Source: Streptomyces sp. MNU76
GTDB taxonomy: Bacteria; Actinomycetota; Actinomycetes; Streptomycetales; Streptomycetaceae
Direction of reading: 5' to 3'
DNA length: 64,000 nt
NCBI RefSeq assembly: GCF_020982545.1
Contig: NZ_JAJKLK010000031.1
Location: 1 to 64,000, forward strand
This document shows, one piece after another, positions 54,336 through 63,026 of the stretch. Made by a program: the position numbers and the translations under genes. Below the pieces are notes generated by a model, which saw only the letters and a program-made list of their open reading frames with translations, was not told where the DNA came from and made no database searches. How positions within the stretch are numbered: the stretch's first letter is position 1; the number at the start of each line of letters is the position of its first letter.

Positions 54336-56060
54336 GTGGGAAGTTCCGAGGAGCCTCGGGAGGCCCGCGTACGGCTGCCCCAGCTGAGGCTGGACGAGTT
54401 GCTGGAGGAGCTGCAGGCTCGCCTGGACGCGGCCCGCGGCACCCGAGACCGCGTGCACAGCCTGCTGGAGGCGGTGCTCTCGGTCGGCCGGGAGCTGGAC
54501 CTGGAACAGGCGCTGCGGAGCATCGTGGAGGCCGCGGCCGTGCTGGTGGACGCCGAGTACGCCGCCCTGGGTGTGATCGGTCCGGACGGCAAGCGGCTGT
54601 CGGACTTCCTCACGGTCGGCGTCAGCGACGCGCAGGTCGTACAGATCGGCAACTACCCGGAGGGCCACGGCATCCTCGGTGAACTCATCCGCCACCCGGA
54701 GCCGCTGCGGCTGACGAAGCTCTCCGGGCATCCCGCTTCGTACGGCTTCCCGCCCCGCCACCCGCCGATGAACACCTTTCTGGGCGTTCCGATCCGGGTG
54801 CGCGACCAGGTCTTCGGCAACCTCTACCTGACCGAGAAGCGGGGCGGGGCGCAGTTCGACGAGGACGACGAGTCGGTGCTCTCCACCTTGGCCGTGGCGG
54901 CCGGTGTGGCCATCGACAACGCCCGGCTGTACGAGGAGTCCAGGCTGCGCGAGCGGTGGCTGCAAGCCAGCGCGGAGATCACACACAGCCTGATGTCCGG
55001 AAGCGAGCGCGGCGAGGTCCTCGCGCTCATCGCCGAACGGGCCCGGGAGATCACCGGCGCGGCCCTGGCCGTGGTCGCGTTGCCGATGCCGGACACAGAC
55101 TCGCTCACGGTGGAGTTGGCCATCGGCCAGGAGGCTGAGGCACACCGCGGACTGGTGCTGCCCGTGAAGGGCAGTCTGATCGGCCAGGCCTTCTCGGACG
55201 CCACTCCCGTCTCCAGCCCTGACATCTTCCAGGACGAGCGCGTTGCGACGGACTTCCAGCGTTTCACCGGCCTCGGTCCGGCCGTGGCCGTCCCCATCGG
55301 CTCGGGCGACGGGCTGCGAGGCGTCGTGCTGCTGGTCCGTGAGGCGGGCCGGAAGGTGTTCGCGGACCAGGAAACCGAACCACTGCAGGGTTTCGCGGCA
55401 CAGGCCGCAGTGGCGATGGAACTGGCCGAACGCCGCAGGGACGCAGAGCAGATCGCGATGCTCGAGGACCGCGACCGGATCGCCCGGGACCTGCACGACC
55501 TGGCGATCCAGCGACTGTTCGCCACCGGCATGACACTGCAGAGCGCCGGCCGCTTCATCGAGCACGCGGAGGCCTCGGAGCGCGTGGTGCGGGCGGTGGA
55601 GGACCTGGACGAGACCATCAAGATCATCAGGTCCACGATCTTCGGTCTGAGGGCGCATGACGAAGCAGCCGGGCCCGGCCTGAGGGCGCGGGCGGTGCGC
55701 GTGGTCGGCGAGACCGCGCCGGTGATGGGATTCGCGCCAAGCCTGCGGATGGAGGGCCTGCTGGACACCCACGTGCCCAAGGAGATCGCCGACCACGTCG
55801 TGGCCGTCCTGTCCGAGTCCCTGACCAACATCGCCCGGCACGCGCGGGCCAACCGCGCCGAGGTGGTGCTGGAGACCGACGGGCGCGAAGTGCGGCTGGA
55901 GGTCTCCGACGACGGCGTGGGTATCCCGGCCGAGGGCCGGCGCAGCGGCCTGAGCAACATGGCGGAACGTGCGCAGCAGTTGGGCGGGGACCTGGAGTGG
56001 GCCAGCCCGGCCACCGGCGGCACCCTCCTGCGCTGGCGGGTGCCGGTGACGGACCGGTAG
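54336..56060 (+). CDS. GAF-domain sensor histidine kinase, DevS/DosS-like
   Basis: A 574-residue soluble kinase with tandem GAF domains (about 60-200 and 225-365) and a HisKA_3/HATPase_c core. Phospho-acceptor His387 is in RIARDLHDLAIQRLFATGM, and the N and G boxes are SESLTNIARHA and VSDDGVGIPAEGRRSGL. GAF-A contains GFPPRHPPMNTFLGVP with His142 where DevS-type kinases have their heme ligand, so oxygen/NO/redox sensing is likely. GTG 54336. Its probable partner is the regulator at 41417. Confidence 0.9.
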   Translation: MGSSEEPREARVRLPQLRLDELLEELQARLDAARGTRDRVHSLLEAVLSVGRELDLEQALRSIVEAAAVLVDAEYAALGVIGPDGKRLSDFLTVGVSDAQVVQIGNYPEGHGILGELIRHPEPLRLTKLSGHPASYGFPPRHPPMNTFLGVPIRVRDQVFGNLYLTEKRGGAQFDEDDESVLSTLAVAAGVAIDNARLYEESRLRERWLQASAEITHSLMSGSERGEVLALIAERAREITGAALAVVALPMPDTDSLTVELAIGQEAEAHRGLVLPVKGSLIGQAFSDATPVSSPDIFQDERVATDFQRFTGLGPAVAVPIGSGDGLRGVVLLVREAGRKVFADQETEPLQGFAAQAAVAMELAERRRDAEQIAMLEDRDRIARDLHDLAIQRLFATGMTLQSAGRFIEHAEASERVVRAVEDLDETIKIIRSTIFGLRAHDEAAGPGLRARAVRVVGETAPVMGFAPSLRMEGLLDTHVPKEIADHVVAVLSESLTNIARHARANRAEVVLETDGREVRLEVSDDGVGIPAEGRRSGLSNMAERAQQLGGDLEWASPATGGTLLRWRVPVTDR

Positions 56061-56507
56061 CCCTCACCGCCTGAGCGTGAACCCGGCGGTCCTGCCCTCG
56101 CCGGTGGGGCGGTCTCCTCAGCTGTCGAGGCTGCGTACCGGTCTGAGCGCGTGGTCCGCCGAGCGGAACTGGCCCATGACGGCGGCCGCTTCGAGTCCGC
56201 GGACCGAGACGTACCGATGAGAACACCGACCCGGCCGACGTCGGCCGGGCCAGGGATGGCGAACGGTTACCGGGTCCGGCTCGATCACATCCGAGGGAGA
56301 CCACTGGTCTCGCGGTGGGGCCGATCCGCCCCTGCACCTTCGGCGCCGGCGCATGTCCTGACGATCAGGGTTGCAGCGCCGGCGGGAGGACGCCCACAAG
56401 GACCGTGCCTGTGCTCCGCCGCTGAACGCAGGCCTCTCGAGCCACGGGCAAGAGGCGTGCAACGGGTGGCCGCACCCGTCCTCCCCCGTCACACGGGCAC
56501 GGCCTCG
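56061..56507. other. Unassigned region between the kinase and cydDC genes (447 bp)
   Basis: Convergent gap. A reverse frame ending near 56118 reads HRYVSVRGLEAAAVMGQFRS, which looks protein-like but which I cannot assign. A one-mismatch relative of the looser DevR pattern lies at 56318-56331. No intact gene seen. Confidence 0.3.
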
Positions 56508-59500
56508 TCAGGCGGACACGGGGATCGGGGAGAGGGCGGTGGCGCGCTCGCGCTCCACCGTGCGCAGCAGCGGTCCGGGCACTGTCGTCAGTTCCTCCCA
56601 GGTGCCGCGCTGGACGATGCGGCCGTGGTCGAGGACCAGGATCTCGTCGACCTGGTCCAGGCCGGTGAGCCGATGGGTGATCAGTACGGTGGCGCGTCCG
56701 CGTGTGGCGGCGAGCAGGTCGGTTGTGAGGGCGTCGGCGGTGGGCAGGTCCAGGTGTTCGGTGGGTTCGTCGAGGACGAGGACGGGGAAGTCGGCGAGCA
56801 ACGCGCGGGCCAGGGCGAGGCGTTGGCGCTGACCGCCGGAGAGGCGGGCGCCGTGCTCGCCGACGGGGGTGTCGAGCCCGGCGGGCAGCGCGCGCACCCA
56901 GGTGTCGAGGCGTGCCGCCGCCAGGGCCGCCCACAGCTCCTGCTCGGTGCTGTCGGGGCGGGCGAGCCGGAGGTTCTCGCGCAGGGAACTGTCGAAGACG
57001 TGGGCGTCCTGGGCGCACAGGCCGACAGCCTGTCGCACGTCGTCCCCGGACATGGTGGTCACGTCGGTGCCGGCGAGTGTGTAGTGGCCCGCTGCCGGGT
57101 CGAGGAACCTCAGCAGTACCTGGGCCAGGGTGGTCTTGCCGGAGCCGCTCGGGCCGACGACCGCGATCCGGCGTCCAGGGGTGAGGTCCAGATCGATGCC
57201 GCGCAGGGCCGGTTCGCGGCGTGCCGGCCAGACGGCGGTCAGCCCGCGCAACCGCAGGGGCAGCGGCGACGTGGGGGGTGCGGCCGGGTGCTCGGGTTCG
57301 CGCACCGGGGCGGGGGCGTCGATGACGTCGAGGACGCGCTCGGCCGCCCGGCGGCTGCGCTGCCGGACCTGGGCGGCGGCCGGGAGCCCGGCGACCGCCT
57401 CGAAGGCGGCGAGCGGCGTGAGGACCAGGACGGCCAGCAGTACGCCGTCCAGCTGACCCGCGGCCACCGCTCGTACGCCGACGGCCGCACAGGCGGTGGT
57501 CGTGAGCCCGGCGATCAGCGTGACCAGTCCCGACCCGAGGCCCGCGGTGGCGGACGAGCGCGCGGCGAGGCGGGTCAGATGTCCGTCCGCCGCCCGCACG
57601 GCGGCCAGCCGGCCCGGGAGCGCTCCGGCGACGGTCAGTTCACCGGTACCAGACAGCGCGTCCAGGACGGTGGTGGCCAGTACGCCCCGCGCTGGTGCCT
57701 GTCGACGTTCCGTGCGGCGTGAGACGGCCGCCGTCAGCAGCGGCACGCCGACGCCGGCGAGCAGCAGGCCGGTGGCGAGGACCATCCCCGCGGCGGGCAG
57801 CAGTACGCCGAGCAGTACCGAGGCCGTCGTCCCCACCAGGGCAGCGGCGGTGGCAGGGAGGCGGAAACGCAGCACATGGTCCTGAACGGAGTCGATGTCG
57901 GAGACGAAGCGTGAGAGCAGATCGCCCTTCCGGTACAGGCGCAGACCGGCGGGCGCGAGCCGTTCCAGGCGGGCGTACACGGCGGTCCGCAGGGTGCCGA
58001 GGCCGCGCAGTACGGCGTCGTGGGCGACCAGCCGCTCGGCGTACCGCAGCACGCTGCGGCCGATGCCGAAGGCGCGTACGCAGGTGACGGCGACCATGAG
58101 GTGAAGCACCGGGGGTTGCTGCGCGGCCCGTGAGATCAGCCAGCCGGACGTTCCCATCAGCGCGACGGCGCAGGCGAGGGCGAGCGCTCCGAGGAGCGCG
58201 GCCAGGGCAAGTCGCCCTCTGGTGCGGCCGGTGAGGGCCATCCGGGTCAGGCGCCGCAGCGGTCCGCCTGCGGTGCGGACCTTGGGCCACCCGACGCCGT
58301 GCCGCCCGTCGACGATCCCCTGCGTACGGTTCGCGGGCCCGGCAGGCTCGGCCGTCGGGCGACTTGGCGACGGCTGCGCGTGGTCGTCGGTGACCGGGGC
58401 GCTCAGGTGCACCCGTCGGTCGGCCAGGGCCACCAGGGCGGGGCGGTGGGCCGTGAGGACCACCGTGTGGGTGGCGGACAGGCGCCGGACGGCGTTGGCG
58501 ACGGCGCTCTCGTTCTCGGCGTCGAGGTGGGCCGTGGGCTCGTCGAGGAGAACGAGGGGACGGTCGCTGACGAAGGCGCGTGCGAGGGCGAGGCGTTGGC
58601 GCTGGCCGGCGGAGAGGCCGGCGCCACCCTCGCCGAGGGGGAGGTCGGTGGGGAGGTCCAGGGCGTGGGCGTCGGCGAGGGCGCGCCGTACCTCGGCGTC
58701 GGTGGCCTCCGGGCGGGCGAGGCGGACGTTGTCGGCCACGGTCCCGGCGACGAGGTGCGGGTGCTGCGGGACCCAGGCAATGTGTCGGTGCCATTGCTCC
58801 GGGTCGATGTCGGCCAGGTTCCGGTCGCCGACGGTCACCGTTCCGGCGGTGGCGGAGGTGAAGCCGAGCAGGACGGACAGGACAGTGGTCTTGCCCGCTC
58901 CGGAGGGGCCGGTGAGGGCGAGTGTCTCGCCGGGCCGGATGGTCAGGGACAGGTCGTCCACGGCGGGAGCGGAGCGGCCCGGGCGGGTCACGGTGAGACC
59001 GGTGATCGTGATGGGGGCCGTGGAGAGGTCGGGGACGTCTGCGGTGCCGCGCCGGGGCAGGGGGGTCTCCAGGACGTCGAAGATCTTCCCGGCCGCCGTG
59101 AGGCCCTCGACGCTCGCGTGGTAGTGGACGCCCACGGCCCGGATCGGCGCGTACGCCTCCGGGGCGAGGACGAGTACCAGCAGCCCGGTGTGCAGATCGA
59201 GCCCGCCCTCGACCAGCCGCAGACCGATGCTCACCGCGACCAGGGCCACGGACAGCGTGGACAGCAGTTCCAGGGCGAAGGAGGAGACGAAGGCGATCCG
59301 CAGGGTGCGCAGGGTGGCCCGGCGGTACTCGTCGGTGATCCGCCGGATCGCCGTCGCCTGCGCCCGGGCCCGGCCGAAGATCTTCAGCGTGGGCAGGCCC
59401 GCCACCACGTCGAGGAAGTGGTGCGAGAGCCGGGACAGAGACCGCCACTGACGGTCCATCCGGTGCTGGGTGGCGAGCCCGATCAGCACCATGAACAACG

Positions 59501-60014
59501 GGATCAGCGGCAGTGTCGCCGCGATGATCGCCGCCGAGAGCCAGTCGGCGGTCACGATCCGGGCCAGGACGACGACCGGGACCACCACCGACAGCGCCAA
59601 CTGCGGCACGTAGCGCCCGAAGTAGTCGTCGAGCGCGTCCACACCCCGCGTTGCCAGCGTGGCCAGTTCGCCGCTGCGCTGGGCGGCCACGTAGTCCGGG
59701 CCGAGTGCGGTCGCGTGCGCCAGCAGTCGCTCGCGCAGGTGCGACTTCACCGCCGCGGAGGCCCGATGGGCTGCGGTCTCGGTGAGCCAGGCGACCGCTG
59801 CCCGGCCGGCCGAGACACCGGCCAGCAGGAGCAGCGGATCGCGCAGGGACGCGAGGTCCCGCCCGTCCTGGAACGTCCCCACCACCACGTCGGCGATGGC
59901 GACGGCCTGCAGGACGAGCAGCGCGGCACCGATCGTGCCCAGAACCACGGATGCTGCCAGGAAGAGCCGGGTGGCGCGTGCATGGCGCAGCAGCCGCGGG
60001 TCCACGGGCTTCAT
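56508..60014 (-). CDS. cydDC: Fused CydDC thiol-exporting ABC transporter
   Basis: A 1168-residue protein with two complete ABC exporter halves in one chain: TMD1 (1-330), NBD1 with Walker A TGPSGAGKTTVL and LSAGQRQRLALARAF, TMD2 (about 600-880), NBD2 with VGPSGSGKTTLAQV and LSGGQRQRLALARAL. CydDC exports glutathione/cysteine in E. coli and is needed to assemble cytochrome bd. The fused form is usual in actinomycetes as I recall. Start ATG 60014, 57 bp downstream of cydB, so part of the cydA-cydB-cydDC operon. Confidence 0.93.
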   Translation of the reverse strand: MKPVDPRLLRHARATRLFLAASVVLGTIGAALLVLQAVAIADVVVGTFQDGRDLASLRDPLLLLAGVSAGRAAVAWLTETAAHRASAAVKSHLRERLLAHATALGPDYVAAQRSGELATLATRGVDALDDYFGRYVPQLALSVVVPVVVLARIVTADWLSAAIIAATLPLIPLFMVLIGLATQHRMDRQWRSLSRLSHHFLDVVAGLPTLKIFGRARAQATAIRRITDEYRRATLRTLRIAFVSSFALELLSTLSVALVAVSIGLRLVEGGLDLHTGLLVLVLAPEAYAPIRAVGVHYHASVEGLTAAGKIFDVLETPLPRRGTADVPDLSTAPITITGLTVTRPGRSAPAVDDLSLTIRPGETLALTGPSGAGKTTVLSVLLGFTSATAGTVTVGDRNLADIDPEQWHRHIAWVPQHPHLVAGTVADNVRLARPEATDAEVRRALADAHALDLPTDLPLGEGGAGLSAGQRQRLALARAFVSDRPLVLLDEPTAHLDAENESAVANAVRRLSATHTVVLTAHRPALVALADRRVHLSAPVTDDHAQPSPSRPTAEPAGPANRTQGIVDGRHGVGWPKVRTAGGPLRRLTRMALTGRTRGRLALAALLGALALACAVALMGTSGWLISRAAQQPPVLHLMVAVTCVRAFGIGRSVLRYAERLVAHDAVLRGLGTLRTAVYARLERLAPAGLRLYRKGDLLSRFVSDIDSVQDHVLRFRLPATAAALVGTTASVLLGVLLPAAGMVLATGLLLAGVGVPLLTAAVSRRTERRQAPARGVLATTVLDALSGTGELTVAGALPGRLAAVRAADGHLTRLAARSSATAGLGSGLVTLIAGLTTTACAAVGVRAVAAGQLDGVLLAVLVLTPLAAFEAVAGLPAAAQVRQRSRRAAERVLDVIDAPAPVREPEHPAAPPTSPLPLRLRGLTAVWPARREPALRGIDLDLTPGRRIAVVGPSGSGKTTLAQVLLRFLDPAAGHYTLAGTDVTTMSGDDVRQAVGLCAQDAHVFDSSLRENLRLARPDSTEQELWAALAAARLDTWVRALPAGLDTPVGEHGARLSGGQRQRLALARALLADFPVLVLDEPTEHLDLPTADALTTDLLAATRGRATVLITHRLTGLDQVDEILVLDHGRIVQRGTWEELTTVPGPLLRTVERERATALSPIPVSA

Positions 60015-60071
60015 CGGTGACCGCCTCTCAGTTTCTCGGTGGCTCTCGAGCCGGTGGCTTTCGAGCCGGGA

Positions 60072-61067
60072 TCAGGCGGGGATGTGCTCGACGCCGATGC
60101 GCTTGCGGAACACCCAGTACGTCCAGCCCTGGTAGAGCAGCACGAGCGGTGTCATGATCGCGGCGACCCAGGTCATGACCGTCAGCGTGTACGCCGAGGA
60201 GGAGGCGTTGGAGACGGTCAGACTCCAGGCCGTGTCCAGGCTGGAGGGCATGACGTCCGGGTACAGCGTGAGGAAGAGCATCGCGAAGGCCGCGGCGACC
60301 GTCACGCCGGACAGGGTGAACGCCCAGCCCTCGCGCGCTCGCTGGTTCGCCGCGAGGGCGCCGAGCAGCGCGGCCGCGGCGACGGCGAGCGCCGCCAGGC
60401 TGCGCACGTTGCCGCCCTCGCTCTGGGTCCACACCAGGAAGACCAGCGCGAGACCGGCGGTGGCCGAACCCGCCCACCGGGCCGCCACCCGGGCCCGCTC
60501 ACGAATGCCGCCCCGGGTCTTGAGGGACACGAACACCGCGCCGTGGAAGGTGAACAGGGCCAGCGTGACCAGGCCGCCCAGGAGCGCGTACGGGTTCAGC
60601 AAATCCAGGACCGTGCCGACGTACTCGCCCTCGGAATCGATCTTGACGCCCCGGACGATGTTCGCGAAGGCCACGCCCCACAGGAACGCGGGCAGCAGCG
60701 AGGTCCAGAACAGCGCGTGTTCCCAGGTGCGCTTCCAGCGGGCGTCGTCACGCTTGCCGCGGTACTCGAAGGCGACGACCCGCACGATGAGGCAGACCAG
60801 GATGGCCAGCAGCGGGAGGTAGAAGCCACTGAACAGGGTGGCGTACCAGACGGGGAAGGCGGCGAAGGTGGCGCCGCCGGCGGTGAGCAGCCACACCTCG
60901 TTGCCGTCCCAGACCGGGCCGACGGTGTTGATGAGGACCCGGCGCTCGGACTCGTCGCGGGCGAGCAGTCCGCTGAGGACGCCGACTCCGAAGTCGAAGC
61001 CTTCGAGGAAGAAGTAGCCGATCCACAGGACGGCGATGAGGGCGAACCAGACGTCGTGAAGCTGCAT
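60072..61067 (-). CDS. cydB: Cytochrome bd ubiquinol oxidase subunit II
   Basis: A 331-residue membrane subunit with eight or so helices. The signature is WFALIAVLWIGYFFLEGFDFGVG at the N-terminus (WIGYFFLEGFDFG), then NTVGPVWDGNEVWLL near 62. It pairs with CydA to form the high-affinity quinol oxidase that keeps respiration running at very low oxygen. It lies 35 bp downstream of cydA. Confidence 0.95.
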   Translation of the reverse strand: MQLHDVWFALIAVLWIGYFFLEGFDFGVGVLSGLLARDESERRVLINTVGPVWDGNEVWLLTAGGATFAAFPVWYATLFSGFYLPLLAILVCLIVRVVAFEYRGKRDDARWKRTWEHALFWTSLLPAFLWGVAFANIVRGVKIDSEGEYVGTVLDLLNPYALLGGLVTLALFTFHGAVFVSLKTRGGIRERARVAARWAGSATAGLALVFLVWTQSEGGNVRSLAALAVAAAALLGALAANQRAREGWAFTLSGVTVAAAFAMLFLTLYPDVMPSSLDTAWSLTVSNASSSAYTLTVMTWVAAIMTPLVLLYQGWTYWVFRKRIGVEHIPA

Positions 61068-61102
61068 GGCCGTGTCTCTTTCCGAAAGGACCCGGGAGGT
61101 CC

Positions 61103-62647
61103 TCAGTAGGCGAAGGTCATCGGGCGGTCGGAGTCCTCACCGGCGGCGGGGCCGCGCAGCGAGGGAACCTCCGGCGGTGGCTGCTCGTCGACGACTCCGG
61201 CCTTGACGTACTTGACGAGCAGCTTCACCTCGACGACGGCCAGCACCGCGTACAGGGCGGTGAACACGCTCAGCGAGGTGATCTGCTCGGCCACGGTCAC
61301 CCCGGGCGAGACGGCGTCGGCGGTGGTCATGAGCCCGTACACGGTCCAGGGCTGACGGCCCATCTCGGTGAAGATCCAGCCGAAGGAGTTGGCGATCAGC
61401 GGGAAGCCGGCGGTGAGGAGCGGCAGCTGCCAGGCCCAGCGGCCCGCGGCCGGACCCAGTTCACGGGTGGGGGTGAGCATCAGCAGCGGCACCTCGTCCT
61501 CACCGCGCTGCTTCTCCGCCGCCAGCCACCGCTTCTTCCGGGTCAGCCAGAGTCCGGCGAGGCCGATCGCGAAGGACGTCATGCCGAAACCGATCATCAG
61601 GCGGAACGACCAGTAGGTGGTGGGGATGGACGGCTTGTAGTCCGGGGCCAGATCGCCGTACTCGGCCTGCTCCAGCGCCTCGACGGAGCTGATGCCGGGG
61701 ACGACGGAGTCGAGGTCGCCCTTGGCCAGATAGGAGAGCAGGCCCGGGATCTCGATCTCCACGGTGTTGCGGCCCTCGGAGACGTCGCCGTACGCGAACA
61801 GCGAGAACGGCGCGGAGTCCTCGCTCTCCCACAGGGCTTCTGCGGCGGCCATCTTCATCGGCTGCTGCTCGTACATCACCTTGGCGAGTGCGTCGCCGCT
61901 GACCGCCGTGCCGAGGCCCGCGATGACGACGGTGACGAGGCCGAGCCGCAGCGAGGTGCGCATCGCGGCGATCCGACCCGGCGTACGGTCCGCGGCCATG
62001 GCCTTCGACGCACGGCGCAGCTGATAAGCGGCGATACCGATCATGAAGGCGCCGCCGGTGAGGAAGCAGGCGGTGAGCGTGTGGAAGACGACGGTCAGGG
62101 TGGTCTTCTGGAACAGCACCGCCGCGATGTCGTTGAGCTGGGCGCGCCCGGTGGCCTCGTTGATCTCGTACCCCACCGGGTGCTGCATCCAGGCGTTGGC
62201 GGCCAGGATGAAGTACGCCGACAGGAACGTGCCCACCGCGACCAGCCAGATACAGGCCAGGTGGATCTTCCGGGGCAGTTTGTCCCAACCGAAGATCCAC
62301 AGACCGATGAAGGTGGACTCGAAGAAGAAGGCGAGCAGTGCCTCCATGGCCAGCGGAGCGCCGAAGACGTCACCGACGAACTTCGAGTAGTCGGACCAGT
62401 TCATACCGAACTGGAACTCCTGCACGATGCCGGTGGCCACACCCATCGCGATGTTGATCAGGAAGAGCTTGCCCCAGAACCGGGTGGCCTTGAAGTACTT
62501 GTCCTTCCCGGTGCGCACCCAGGCGGTCTGCAGTCCGGCGATCAGGAAGGCCAGGCTGATGGTGATCGGGACGAACAGGAAGTGGTAGACGGTCGTGATG
62601 CCGAACTGCCATCGCGCCACGGTCTCCTGAGCCAGCGCCAGCTCCAC
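61103..62647 (-). CDS. cydA: Cytochrome bd ubiquinol oxidase subunit I
   Basis: A 514-residue heme-bearing subunit. The N-terminal RWQFGITTVYHFLFVPITI includes the heme b595-ligand His region. GMNWSDYSKFVGDVFGAPLA, KMAAAEALWE and GRQPWTVYGLMTTADAVSP are conserved. The length fits the short-Q-loop type. GTG 62647 is chosen: AGGAGG lies 6 nt upstream, and the conserved family start is ELALAQETVARWQFG. A perfect DevR-like box lies 153 bp upstream. Confidence 0.95.
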   Translation of the reverse strand: MELALAQETVARWQFGITTVYHFLFVPITISLAFLIAGLQTAWVRTGKDKYFKATRFWGKLFLINIAMGVATGIVQEFQFGMNWSDYSKFVGDVFGAPLAMEALLAFFFESTFIGLWIFGWDKLPRKIHLACIWLVAVGTFLSAYFILAANAWMQHPVGYEINEATGRAQLNDIAAVLFQKTTLTVVFHTLTACFLTGGAFMIGIAAYQLRRASKAMAADRTPGRIAAMRTSLRLGLVTVVIAGLGTAVSGDALAKVMYEQQPMKMAAAEALWESEDSAPFSLFAYGDVSEGRNTVEIEIPGLLSYLAKGDLDSVVPGISSVEALEQAEYGDLAPDYKPSIPTTYWSFRLMIGFGMTSFAIGLAGLWLTRKKRWLAAEKQRGEDEVPLLMLTPTRELGPAAGRWAWQLPLLTAGFPLIANSFGWIFTEMGRQPWTVYGLMTTADAVSPGVTVAEQITSLSVFTALYAVLAVVEVKLLVKYVKAGVVDEQPPPEVPSLRGPAAGEDSDRPMTFAY

Positions 62648-62799
62648 GGCGGGCCTCCTCGCGTACGGGCCGAGCACCTCCGAGGGGCCGGGGGTCGGCA
62701 GGGGGACATGCGGGGCCGACCGGACAGGACCCGGCCCATGGAGGACACCTTCGGGTGTGGGGGAGTGGCCGGAACAGCAGCCGACCGGGCCGAGTGAGG

Positions 62800-62910
62800 G
62801 GGCCGAACGGCCCTCATGCCCACGCCCCGAGCTGGGCCGAACGACTCCACCGGCTGTCCTGGCCGTCAGCAACCGGTGTCACCGGCCCCATGACTGGGGC
62901 CGACCGGACC
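62800..62910. promoter_or_regulatory. DevR/DosR-like box cluster between cydA and the oleate hydratase gene
   Basis: The perfect box GGGCCGAACGGCCC is at 62800-62813. One-mismatch relatives of the looser pattern are GGGCCGAACGACTC (62834-62847) and GGGCCGACCGGACC (62897-62910). The divergent gap (62648-63026) has no gene, and the cluster could serve both directions. Confidence 0.55.
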
Positions 62911-63026
62911 GGCCCCCGGTACCCAAAGGCCCCTGATGCCGACCGGGCCCCGCGAGCAACCGTGAGCACACCGGTTCCCGTACGACGGGCGGGCCGGCCG
63001 GCCGGTACCGAGAACGAGGAGCAGCG

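Noticed and set aside
58299..60020. 573-codon forward frame opposite cydDC
   Set aside because: Shadow of the ABC transporter gene.
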